Of a stretch of DNA of 64,000 bases, positions 11,601 through 22,697 are shown piece after piece. This DNA comes from Daphnia pulex (taxonomy: Eukaryota; Arthropoda; Branchiopoda; Diplostraca; Daphniidae): positions 10,864,001 to 10,928,000 of the forward strand of contig NC_060019.1 in assembly GCF_021134715.1 (NCBI RefSeq), in the 5' to 3' direction. Each line of letters opens with the position of its first letter. Positions within the stretch are counted from its first letter, which is position 1. The position numbers and the translations under genes were made by a program. The notes below the pieces were generated by a model. That model worked only from the letters and a program-made list of their open reading frames with translations. It did not search any database and was not told the origin of the DNA.

Positions 11601-12730
11601 GCTGAGAGATGATAACGGAGCCAAGCAGTAACCAAGCTAACGATAGATAAAAACCATGGACCAAAACGAAACAAAAATAAATAAAACAAAAAATAAAATC
11701 AATGAAAAGTAAAAATTGGAAAGTGAGTATGAAAGAAACGATTGGCTTTCTAAAGAAATTGATCACTCACTGGCAAAAAATGGCACCTCCTGAACTTCTT
11801 GCTTGACAACGAGGCTGGGCGCCGTGAGAAGTACAACAGGAAACGCATCCGAAAAACTCGAATGCGGTGCCAACGCTAAGATTGGCGCTTCTCTCTCGGT
11901 GGCCCTGATTCCCTTAATTGTTACTCGGTAGAACCCCATGTTGAAAAACATCTTGCACATCCACCAGCAGATCACCGTGCGAAGCTCCCTAATACAACCA
12001 TTTATCACGGAATGAATTAAGTCGTACGACGCTCTCGGATACTGTGTAGCATGCGATCCCTTCCCCTCCATTAGCAAAATGATCAACGTATAAAATTACG
12101 ACGACGAATGGCATGATAAACATAATGACACAAAGTGGATCCTAAATTAGAAATGCCATTTTCTGCAGCAAGTCAACATGGAAATTTTAAATATGCTCCT
12201 TAAAATATGAAGCAAAATAATTAGCATTTCTGAATTTTATGATCCACTAAGGAAGCTCAAAAGAATCAAAGAATTATTTGGTTTGCCTCCAAATCCAGGG
12301 AGGGAAACCATATATAAAAGCTGCACTTTTATAGTTTCTTCCCGCTTCCCAAATGCACCTTTCTTGAGTCTGAAGTTGACTGAGTAACACTACTGATTAT
12401 TAAATAATAAATAAAAATAAAGATAGAGGTCAAAAATTACCTTCTCCATCCTGTCATGGGTTTGTGAATCAAATCTTCTTGAGATAAACCTATAGTACCA
12501 ATACAGGCCAGCAAGTATGCAATCAAAAGGCAGGCAAAAACAGCAACAAGCCGGAGAGGGAGCAATATGACCGTCAAGATATAAACTTTGATCTTGTCAT
12601 ATGCACTCATGTCAATGTTATGCACAAACGGGTTCACTGCTGGTATCGTGGGATGAGAGGAGCAATCTGTGTTGGCAGTTTTCGAGACAGGAGCTGTTGT
12701 CCTTTGCCTCAAGCCTGATATCCCATTCAT
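8615..12730 (-). CDS. LPCAT: Lysophosphatidylcholine acyltransferase (LPCAT1/2/4 family)
   Basis: Seven coding exons per transcript: 12730-12441, 11988-11771 (or the alternative 10593-10379), 9901-9634, 9553-9416, 9349-9224, 9160-9004 and 8863-8615, giving 481 or 480 residues. The order is: N-terminal hydrophobic anchor (LTVILLPLRL onwards, about residues 55-80), GWRR, acyltransferase motif I HSSFSD (HxxxxD) in the second exon, the EGTCSN motif, the PGVPVQPV motif, YEDCRLM, and an EF-hand-like C-terminal part. Family members re-acylate lysophospholipids (lysophosphatidylcholine, lyso-PAF) at the ER and lipid droplets. The best EF loop (DSDRSGMISFKK, across the last intron) has Lys at position 12, so calcium binding is doubtful, and the protein stops soon after it; vertebrate LPCAT2 continues. 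A non-coding first exon is likely, because an acceptor (tttctag) lies just before the ATG-containing exon. Confidence 0.92.
10379..10593 (-). CDS. LPCAT: Alternative LPCAT catalytic exon (exon 2b)
   Basis: A 215-base exon with acceptor catgcag and donor gtaagt lies in the intron between exon 2a (11988-11771) and exon 3. It encodes 71 residues homologous to exon 2a, sharing Y-R-V, EAPIL, PHSSF-DAF and the downstream P-x-L-x-V. Its motif I reads HSSFLD against HSSFSD in 2a. Both exons enter with one base completing an Arg codon and leave with one base of a split codon, so either can join exon 1 to exon 3. Both lengths are 2 modulo 3, so including both or neither shifts the frame. It ends PIFG, closer to vertebrate LPCATs (PIWG-like) than the PFFA end of 2a. 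Identity between the two is about one third, implying an old duplication. Confidence 0.88.
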
Positions 12731-13938
12731 TCTGTTACCTTCTAGAAAGAAATCATAATTAGTTTAAAATGAATTCAGCTGACGTAATTCGTATAAAATC
12801 TATGCGCAACAGATTTGATCTACGTGGCCACAATTGGGGCAGTGAAAGCTGCAGTTTGTTGTTCCAAATCAACTAATTGAGAGATTACTCACTAATCAAC
12901 GGTTGTCTATAAACTAATGACTGGTATGTTCTTTCTTTCGAGCAGCAACTTGAATGGATTAAAAACTGTCATCGGGATGGGGACACACAATATAAACTTC
13001 CACACCAAGCCAGCTTCAAGAACTTCTGCACTTGACAATTGACTCGCGCGATACAACCGAGCTGCCAAATTTCTCTTAGCGGCCAAGTCTCGAACTATGA
13101 CGCTCTTTAAACAACTCTAACCAGCTTTCGGTACTACGACAAACAAGATATCAGAACCAAACAAAACAAAACATCCAGCCCAGCTATAATCCCGTCGTTC
13201 TTATTTTCATGCCCGAATAACAACGATACGCATTGTCTATCATTCACTAGGGTTTTTGTTCCTCCCACGGAGAAGCGTCGTTCATTTTTTATAATATCTG
13301 TACTATTCTATAGCTAAGAGCTCACAGTCTAATGTTTATTGTTGATCCCGTTCCCGTTGACGTTCTCTAATCGCGGTCGTGTAGGCTACTTGTCGCACCT
13401 GTGCATGGGAAGTAAAAAAGAAAGTAAACATGCACAGATAAGAAGTTTTGAAACTTGAAAACATATACACTACACACTCTAAAACGTGCGTATGATATTT
13501 ATATCTCATCCTCATCTCTTTAGTTTGCGCGGTGAGAGAAGAAGAGGGACGAGTTATTTACGGGTATACTACTCGCAAGTCTAAACATAAACTTATATAA
13601 CCGGTACCTGTGTCTTCTTTGGCTTCCTTCTAGAGCACTTGACTAGTTCTAACCAGTGCAATCGTTAGGAAATTGGAACTGCTTACTCATCCAGGCAAGA
13701 TTCAGGAGTATGTTGCATCATCATTCTGTTGCCCAAAAATGAGACGTTGGAAAATAGTTCCCACGCATGCACTATAAATAATCTCACCAACGAAACCATC
13801 AAAGATGGGCCCAAAATTGTTTTATTATCAAAGACAACGTAATTCAATTTGTACACATCTGTTGGGAATAGAAAAGAAAAATAGATAGTATTTCCGACAT
13901 TTTTAAAAACGATTTCAGTCGGTTTTGAGGATCAGAAA
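12731..13938. other. LPCAT upstream region / MED23 3' flank
   Basis: About 1.2 kb without a supportable coding exon. It should contain the LPCAT 5' UTR exon and promoter at the left, and the MED23 3' UTR near 13.8-13.94 kb. No strong repeat or RNA gene seen. Confidence 0.4.
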
Positions 13939-16900
13939 TCACTGTGGATTCAAATGGCTGATAAACCTAAGTCGGAGTCGTAATGGTGGCTTCAAGTTCC
14001 TTATAACTTGCTCTACTTCAGTCTTCACTTGATCGCCAGTGAACATGTACTTGATGTGGTAGAGTAGATCACAAATAGGGTCAATCATCCTGATTTCAGC
14101 CACATTCTTGTCCACTTGTTCGAGCAGCTCGTAGAGTTCAACCGTCAAATCAAAAACGCATTTGGGCTTGTCGACACTGAACCGCTGTAAAGTTGGACCG
14201 ATCAAATGGCAAAGCCAAAGATACTGTTCCTCAGTACGAATAAGTGGATGCAAGCGATCTTTGACAAACTGTGGAAGGCCACCCATTTGACCTATATTTG
14301 CGTGGGTGAAGAATGCATGGGAAACGGCGAGCAAAAGGACAAAAGGAGCATCAAGTCCTTGGCCAACGACTGTCGAGAAATGGAAGAGATGCAATGGTGA
14401 ACAGGGGTACGTATATGTGGAAAGCTGTGGACCGCTTAACAGTTCGACGATTCGGTCATACAAGACCGACCAATACGACTCCGGCAAGTATGTCAGAAGA
14501 AGGCCAACAGCATTCACCCAAGATTCTAATGGTGTTGCTTCCGAAACTGGCAAAAGATTGTATCCTTGTAAGACGACATCCATCAATGCATTGGCTACGA
14601 TTGCAGGTGAAGCAGGAAGTGCCAAGAGCTCAACAGCTGTAACATAAAGGGCATGGCAGCTAGCATTCGGGAATTCATTAAAACGCCAGTCCATTGCCGG
14701 AAAGGGAAACGGAGAACGTCCTGCAGTAGTGTCAACAAGGCGCCCAACTAACTTGACATAATAATCCAATTCTGGCAGCCAATTCAAATCATCAGCTTGA
14801 CGAGTGCTATAGTTTAAGTACGACTCGGATAAAGCCCACCCAGGAGGTCTGACATCTTTAAGAGAGCCCATGATGGAGGAAACCAGTTTTCGTTTTAGTA
14901 GTGGCCTGTCTCGCAGTTTACGCTCATAGTAATGCAACGTTGTGTAAAGGTAAGTGACTGGTCGATCGTGAAATTTGTACAAGCAGCCTAGGTGTTCTAG
15001 GATGGTTTCGAGCGATTTGGTTACTGGTGGAATCTCAGTGAAACGATGAATAGTGATGTCGAAAACGGGAAGGAAACGGAGGCAAACGTTACCAAAGTAA
15101 GTAGGGAGAGATTGGTAAGAGCCACCCTGGCCAATGCTTTCAAGCACCGATTCGGGAGGTCCAAAGCGTTCTGGAAACTTTCGCTGGAAAGCTAAATGCT
15201 TTTCGTGCCAATTGTTTTGACGCCAGTGCTCGGACGAATTATCTTTGACGAAATCTTGAACACGCGAACGGAACTGCGGTGTTTTTAGAAGCAGCAATTG
15301 AATGATGAAACAGCAAACTTGGGCTTCGTTACCTTCCAGGGGACGCCTAGTAATGAACAGCTCGTTAATTAAGAAAACTAGATTCACTATGCATTATAAA
15401 TACTCACAAGGCCAGACAGAGAACGAGTCGCTCAATAGTCACGACGTTATATTGCCACACCATTTCGTTAAGCACGTCAATGCACTTGTTAACGTGTTGA
15501 CCTTTGCCAGAATTGGCAAATTCATAAACCAAGAAGTCGCAGAATGTACGCAGGTGGCTGCCCAAACCTCTGGCGCCTATGCGTTCGATGCACTTGTAAG
15601 CTACGGGATTGATACGTTCCGTTTCAAGAAGTTGCTTCCACAACAAGCAAAGGAAAAATGGCGGATTGTTTGATTGTGGGGCAAAGTGAGCCGGCCAATC
15701 GTCTGGATTCATGGTCAATACTTTTCGGTGCTCTTCTTCGATATTTTGCTTCAACTGCTGCTTTGATTCCTTGACTGGTTGATTCGCTGCCTGTCCGAAG
15801 AACTCGGCTAGGGGTGGAGGAAAGCAGTCGCGTGTGTTACTGGACCAGCTATGAGGCGTCTGTTGCTGTATTAAAGTTAGCAGATCCTTGTACCAGCTGC
15901 TATGTTGCGTTTCACATCCAGCGACGCTGATTACTCGAGCAAGCGTTAGGATGAGCGCTCTGTTGAGTTCTTCCGAATCGCTTGAGAAGAGTGGTTTAAT
16001 ATCGGCAGCTGATCGCGAATAACTGTTAAAATAATGGATAATTAAACCAGAAATTAAGTTGTTGCTTTTGAAGGGTTCCAAATTATTACCAAGGTTGCAT
16101 TTCTGCTGCACCAAGTAATCCTATAAGCCTCAAGGCCGCATTTTCAACACATAGTGTCAGCTGTGTTTGATGCTGTTGTGGCACTGCGCACGAATGCAAC
16201 AGAGTTAACAGCTGTATGCGATATTGTGGTTGCATGTGGTGAACACGAAAAGTGAACATTTCCACCAGGGTATGGAAGATACCCCACGCTTGTGATTTCG
16301 AAACGCTAGTCATCACTTGCGTGATGAAGCCCTTGATACCTAACGACTCTATCTCAGTGTAGACCAATAGGCGGCTGTACGTTTCAACGAGGGCCGGAGC
16401 TAAAGGAACGTTCATTTTTGTTTGTGCGCATTTGATAACGTGCGTCACAATACTGAACAAAGAAAATGATAAGAAATTAATAAAGAAAACCTTAAAACTG
16501 TAAAGCATGTGAAGTGATTACCTATGAATGAGCGACATTTTAGCATGCACAGTCAGTGCGTCTAAAAAGGCCAGCGGAATGGGTGAAATGGGTCCTGTAT
16601 TTGGCATACCACCAGCGCTTCCTCCTGCGTTCCCAGAACCTTTTTGGCTTAGGTTTCCGTGCAACGATTCCATTAGCGAACCCATAGGGCGAGCCAAACA
16701 GTCTAACGTCGTGGAGAATGCATTGCAAAGCAGAGCTACCCTGTAGTCCCCAGAAGGAGCACTGCTTGGGGGATTAAGAGCATTATGCTGTAGAAATTCT
16801 TGGTGATTTTTAAGTGCCTGAGGAAAATGTCTCTGAAGCAGAGTCGTAAAAGCTCGAGAATCCGTTTTCCCTCCAGTTGGGGCCGCAGGAGAAGGATTGG

Positions 16901-18440
16901 TGCCGGTAGCTCCGGCAGTCGACGCGGCCGCAGCAGCTGCAGCAATTTCTTTCTGGGCGTTTTGTTGTTCTGTCTGGGCTTTCTTGACAATATGTATCCA
17001 TATACATGCAACGGCCATTTGATGTACGCAGATAGGTCGAGTGTAGTCCGGAACAGGCAAAGGTTCACGCTCAGGATAGAGTAGATCGTACAGCCGCAAA
17101 AGAGGCAAGAATTCGGCCAGAGGATTCTTCTGGATGCTGCCAGATATGTACTGGAGAAGAACCCACATTAATTGATCGCGCCCTTTGCGTAGTTTTCGTT
17201 CTGCCAATTTCTCGTGCAATAACGTGACTAGATGGGAAAATGAGGCGAACTGGAAAAGAACAAAGTAAATGATTTGGCTGGATAAGTGGTGCCAGAGCCA
17301 ATGAGAAACGCCCAACTCGTCGGCGGCATCTGAATCCTGTTCAGGGGCGATTTCTGCACGTTCCATAGCTTGCACCAGTAGTTCTACAAGTTGTTCTTCC
17401 AATACTGCATGTCTCTGCTTGTGTTGCTTTTGTAAGCCCAGCATTCCACAAAGTACTTCACGGGAGTAGGGCTGCTCCAAAACGTACCGGATCAAGCGGG
17501 TCTGTGGCTCCGTATACTCTTTTTCATAGGGTAAATTCCCTTTCAAAGCAAGTTTGAGTGTACCCTGTTCCAGTTTCCAACTGTGGTGGACACCATGGGC
17601 AGAGGGGTCAACCACAGGGAACATCAAAGGTCTGCCAATAGGAGAGAGCATTTGCACCAAAGGGCGAAAGCTATCCACAACTTCTGATAATAGACCAGCC
17701 AATTTCCAATGAGGCCAGTCTTTGTTTTCTGGATACATTTTTCTTATTTCATTCACGATGAAATAGGCTGGCAATAGACAGACTTGGCGGTCTAGAATGT
17801 GTTTCAAAGTATGCTCCAATGCTGTTACATTTGGATATTCTGATGTTGAAAATCGGCTTGGCAAGAGTTGTGCCTTTTCCAGGCATGTTTTCATTATTTC
17901 TCGTACTCCTTTGTAATCCACATGACACACAATTTTCCTGATGAGTGAGAAGCTTCCCTGCCATAAAAGTGGATTTGCAGGAGTAAGCTTCTCATTGCCC
18001 AAAAGTGAGTCACATACTTTCCTATTGAAATAAAGGAATAAAAAGTGATACAGAAGGACATTACAATACATGAAATTGAATCTTTTACCGGGATGTTGCA
18101 ATATTTGTGTTTACTACACTTTCCAGAAGTTTAAATAATATTTTTGAGTGTGAATCACTACTGACCCCAGAAATGACAGCAATAAACTGAGGCAAAATAG
18201 CATCTTGTGATTCAGCCTGAGAGTCATTCATCATCGCTATCAAATCTTTTTCCAAGGCACTATATTTAACTCCCTCATCCTTGCGTTGGATCAGGAAATC
18301 ATTAAAAGCTTCTTCAATGGCATCAACTTTCTGTAATTTGACTCAAGCATTAGTATATTAGTTTTATTTTTCATTTGAAAAGATTATCATACCAATGCTT
18401 CCGAAACCAACGCTTGTACTTTACTTCCGTCCAATGCCAT
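13939..18440 (-). CDS. MED23: Mediator complex subunit 23
   Basis: Six exons: 18440-18393, 18330-18089, 18021-16522, 16452-16090, 16022-15408 and 15346-13939, total 1391 residues (human about 1368). Family-specific stretches run along the whole length, for example ILDRQVCLLPAYF, EGNEAQVC, YFGNVCLRFLPVFDI, KFHDRPVTYLY, DWRFNEFPN, and the C-terminal MDPICD-like and LKPPLRLRLRFI segments. MED23 is a Mediator tail subunit in the nucleus that links activators such as ELK1 and E1A-responsive factors to RNA polymerase II. The first exon is short (16 codons), starting MALDGSKVQ. A lineage-specific insertion rich in Ala, Thr and Pro follows a predicted helix in the middle of exon 3. The last exon is unusually long and rich in helical repeats. 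The identification is very secure. Confidence 0.96.
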
Positions 18441-19286
18441 TTTTAGGCCGACTTTAAAAAGTAAAGTCACGCTTTACTGATATCAGTTGAAGATTTGATT
18501 CACAGGATAAACTTAATTGCAGCCAGACCTTTTAAAACATAAAGAAGTCAACAATGGGAGAAGATCAGAATACCGGTCGTGAATCTTTCAAGAAAAATAT
18601 CGAAGTGCCAAACGTTGATGCGAACGCCATCTATCAATAATATCTAAACATTTGGAAATATTCAAACTCGCCGCTAATAAATGGGGAAAAATCTCGAACA
18701 TCGAAGAACTGGAAACGATGCAAAAAAAAACAGCAATTAGGAAAAGAGAACAAGGGGACAAGAGTTCAATCAATTTGATAATAATCTCTCGTCATGGTCC
18801 CTTGTTTCTGTTTCATTCTTTCAGCTCCTGACCAGCAGACAAGAGTGTCGTGAGCTACTTCAATCCCCATTATTTAGCTATATGACTACTATGATTCATA
18901 AAATATTTTGATCTGAATTTAGACAATGATTTGATGAATTGCAAAATGGCAAAACCTTAGCACCCGGAAGGACGAAATCTAAAAATGTCTTATTTTCAAA
19001 CATGAATTTTTAACTAAATAATAGAAAGAACACACGGAAACAACGATTTCCTTACAAGAAGAGTCCTTTTTGTAGCTAAAAACGAGTTTGACAGAGCGCT
19101 AAAGGCGTTTCAACCTGACGACAACCGATTGATAGAATGTGACTGAGTTGCTTTAAAGGAAGACTAGTATTAAAGGATAGTAGCCAAGCCCAGTAAGCTT
19201 TACACATTCGTTACAGTTACAGTATTTCTTATGTAATTCTTCTTTTCATTTGTCCATAATTACTGATCCTGTGGATGAACTTAAAA
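18441..19286. other. MED23 promoter side and intergenic region
   Basis: Between the MED23 start (-) and the first Kazal gene (+). It contains a 28-codon open frame (18554-18640, +) starting ATGGGAGAAG in a good initiation context. Otherwise only short frames; no repeat or RNA gene seen. Confidence 0.4.
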
Positions 19287-19791
19287 ATGCATTCAGCAGC
19301 TGTATCAATGGTAATCTGATTACAACAATTTTCTTCTCGTCAAGTGTGGATTTTTCGATTCTTTCCTTATTAGAATCGTTTAAGCTTTGTTCTGCTTCTC
19401 GTCGCACTTACCTTGATTGTTCTGGTGAGCAGCAGCCCATCAGGTGTTCAAGGAGGTAAATAAATTCTTTCCTAAAGCCAGTAAGTAAATTTACCATTTA
19501 ATTTATTAAATTATAGTTCGACAAGAAATCTCACAACAAACTGACCGGCCACAGTGTGTCTGTAGTAGACAATGGGCCCCAGTTTGCGGAACAGATGGGA
19601 AAACCTACGAAAACGAAGGATGTTTGAGAGTTCAAACTACGAAATGCGGAACTGAGCAATCGTTGGTTAGTGAGGCTTATGAAGGTGAATGTCAACAATC
19701 AAATTTAGCTGCGATTGGTGAACAACTTTGTACCTGCATCTTCGTGTGTTCCATCTGTGTGAATCTCTTTGTAAATTTTCGGAAAATTTGA
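19287..19791 (+). CDS. Secreted Kazal-type serine protease inhibitor 1
   Basis: Exons 19287-19310 (ATG at 19287, second in-frame ATG at 19308), 19374-19455 and 19517-19791, giving about 119-126 residues. Exon 2 encodes a signal peptide (LSFVLLLVALTLIVLV, then SSSPSGVQG). Exon 3 holds one Kazal domain with the CxC start, the signature [15 protein letters not shown], and the final EGEC: six cysteines in the expected order. The residue two after the second Cys (P1) is Arg, predicting inhibition of trypsin-like proteases. After the domain comes an unusual tail with four more Cys and hydrophobic residues, about 30 residues long, absent from the two neighbours. It shares exon phases and signal-exon layout with them, so the cluster arose by tandem duplication. 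Secretion is inferred. Confidence 0.85.
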
Positions 19792-20593
19792 ATCTAGAAA
19801 AATGTGTAGGCTAATTAAATTGATACTAGATTTCTTTACGACATTCTCTACCTAATTTATTTGTTGCCGTTTCTTTCCATTGCAAACCATTGTCTTGCGC
19901 TGTTTTTTTTCCGAGAATTCTGTTACAATTTAATTCGCGGTACTCATAAATAATTTATTACGACAGCTTACACTTGCTCGTTAAGTGAAAGAACTTTTCG
20001 TGAAAGCTCAAACTCTGGACACGAACAAAGACGACTTGATATCCTAAAACCTGTTTAACAGGTTAAGTTAACTAATTAATTAGTATTTCCCAAACTATAC
20101 TCTTCAGCGCCAGCATTTCACTTAGATTTATTTAACAACATTTATTTCACAACTAAAATATTCTTCTGCTGTTCTAGGACAACTTCGTTTTACCTGCCTG
20201 TGTGTAGTAGATTAATGTACACTACGATACTTTGTAGCGTGCTTTTTGGCGTTGTTATTGTGGTGACTATGTACGTTGGAAAGTTGCGTTGACCAAAACA
20301 AGTTGCACGAAATAAAACCTGCATGGAGAACCGTTTAGTTTGTTCGTCGTCAAATTCCTCCTTGCGAGTTGCGTGAGAGTATGCACTAGCAATCTCAAAT
20401 CTAAACAGAAAACCGGTTTACATGTTTGTAGCCGCTAGCACTGGGCGTTTCAAATACTTTTACGACACTGGTTAAAGCTACATATACCAAATTCGCTTGG
20501 ATAGTAACAAATCAGTTTCTTACAGTTTTGTCCAACATTCACATCATATACTCTGTAAAAAGGAATCCGAAAATAAACGGTCACCAAATTGAA

Positions 20594-21014
20594 ATGGTAT
20601 TATTCTTTAACACGCAATATGTACCTCCCCCAAAAGTGGCAATGTAATTGTGTACATACTTAATTATTTTTGTACGAAATTTCCGTCATAGAACCGATTC
20701 AGCGCAGCTCTTCTTCTCATCTCACTTGTTACTTTGATTTTGATTAGCTCTGGCGTCCAAGGAAGTATGAAATTACGCTCACATATTAATTTTTGTATAG
20801 ATAAATAACTGTTATGTCATGTTATTTCTCAGTTCCACAAGACCAGGATCCTAGCTGCAACTGCAAGAAAAATTACGCCCCAGTATGTGGAACAGACGGG
20901 AAAACTTACTCTAACGAATGCGTATTGAGTGTCGAGACTAAAGGTATATGTGGAAAGACTAAGTCGTCCATCACAAAGGCTTATGACGGTGCATGCAAAG
21001 AAGCGAGCCCATAA
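20594..21014 (+). CDS. Secreted Kazal-type serine protease inhibitor 2
   Basis: Exons 20594-20596 (ATG immediately followed by the donor gtatta), 20692-20764 and 20833-21014, giving about 85 residues. Exon 2 encodes a signal peptide closely related to that of the first gene ([18 protein letters not shown], then SSGVQG). Exon 3 is one Kazal domain: [17 protein letters not shown], then YDGAC. P1 is Lys, predicting trypsin-like targets. The start-codon-only exon is inferred: it is the nearest in-phase ATG with a donor, and the upstream gene has the same ATG/gt arrangement at 19308. An alternative start exon further upstream cannot be excluded. Confidence 0.82.
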
Positions 21015-21953
21015 AATGGCGGAGACAAATTATTTTCATTAAATAGTAACTCCAAAATTATAGTGATCCCCTCTTATTCATTATTGATTTCAAATACGAA
21101 CAATGTTTTAGTACGTTTTCGTCACGCTATTTTATTATGATGACCAGTGGGCTTTTATATACTTGTGCTATTTGCTGTGCAATCCCACTCATTGTATACA
21201 GGCTTTTAAATACATCTAAAATTATATTGATTAATTTACATGACTGAGATGAGATTTTACTTCACATTCCATACCATATGTCTAACCTACGCATACCAAG
21301 AGCAAGAAAATCGAACGCTTTAGTTTAAATGCGAGGGTGATATCCGTTGAATGATGGGTGCATATTTAAGCGATCCTAGATACGTAGTTTCATTCATTTT
21401 TGAATCCACTAAATCTTTACAAAATGGCCGCGTAATATGTAGCCTACTGCGTAGTAGAATATAACTCGGTATGCAACCCGCGGGAACAAAGGATTTTGAC
21501 AGAGGAAAATAGAGCAGGTTACAATGTTAAAAACATCATTGTTTTATGATTCAACAAAAGAATATACTTCCGCTTCATTCTTTCCATCAGTTTGTAGGTA
21601 ATATGACGTATTCGTCGCGCCATTGAAATCAATAATGTTCTAAACATTAAGGCCTATTGGTTGTCTTTTTTCTCCGAAACGGAACTGAAAAACGGGGGTT
21701 ATTATTTAAAAAAAAAACGTATGTTGTAACTAAAATGTGGAAATTGTTCCCTTGGATTTTCCCAACATGGAGATATTTAGAAATAATCCCCTTTGGCGCT
21801 GGGCGTTTGCAGTCTACAAAATCCTGATGAATCGAGGCACTACAGACGTATAACATAAACAGCAGTACTATATAAAGGTGTCCGTCGATAGACAACATTT
21901 TCAGATTTAAAACTTCCTTCGCTCTCCATCGACTCAAACATTTTTCTCTTGAA

Positions 21954-22697
21954 ATGCTTCAGTTCTACTCAAAGGTAAATTATATTATTATTTTTGTAAT
22001 TATCGGAGTTTGTGCAGACTCTTAAGATAACCAAGATTTTCATTCTTCCAACAATCTAGAATTTCTCATGCTCGTCTCTGTTCCTCATATTTTTCGCCTT
22101 AAGCATCGTGATAAGCTACGGACCCGGCGCTTGCGGAGGTGTGCATTTGCTAAAAGTAATACATCATATTTTTGAACTAATAACATTTGCGACTATTTAA
22201 TTCATGTAGCGGGGATCGGCCGAAAAGCAATCTGTGTCTGCACGTTGCAGTACGAGCCAGTTTGCGCCACAGACGGGAAAACTTACGGCAACCTATGTGC
22301 TCTGGAGTGCGACAAAAAGAGCAAAGCTTACGATGGCGAATGTAAATCAACGAAGACAGTCAAGAGAGCGGCGGCTGAGTGTGGATGTCAATTCAAATTC
22401 GCCCCCGTTTGCGGAACAGACGGCAAAACCTACGACAACGAGAACTGCATGGAAGTTGAAGTCACTCAATGTGGAACTGTCATCGATTCACCCATCAGGA
22501 AGGCTCACGACGGCGAATGTAAAACAACACCCATCAAAGTATCCGAAACACAATGTGGGTGCCCGGACAACTTTGCTCCAGTTTGCGGGACTGACGGAAA
22601 GACTTACCCCAATGCGGTATGCATGATCAACACACTCACCAAATGTGGGACCATCAAAACAACTGTAACTATCGCTCGCAACAGCGCGTGTAAGTAA
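21954..22697 (+). CDS. Secreted three-domain Kazal-type inhibitor
   Basis: Exons 21954-21974, 22060-22138 and 22210-22697, giving 195 residues. The signal peptide spans exons 1-2 (SLFLIFFALSIVIS). Exon 3 contains three Kazal domains, each beginning CxC and carrying PVCxTDGKTY. Their predicted P1 residues are Leu, Phe and Asp. Domain 1 is compact (CALEC, then YDGEC). Domains 2 and 3 have a longer loop before the fifth Cys, like the two single-domain neighbours. Domain 3 ends ARNSAC instead of the usual DGEC. A polyadenylation-like AATAAA occurs at 22848-22853. All three domains sit in one exon, so domain gain occurred inside the exon. Likely extracellular, in haemolymph, gut or immune secretions (inference). 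Confidence 0.9.

Noticed and set aside
14206-14647. Three overlapping plus-strand open frames of 64-113 codons.
   Set aside because: They lie opposite the strongly supported MED23 last exon and have no domain; they are antisense shadows.
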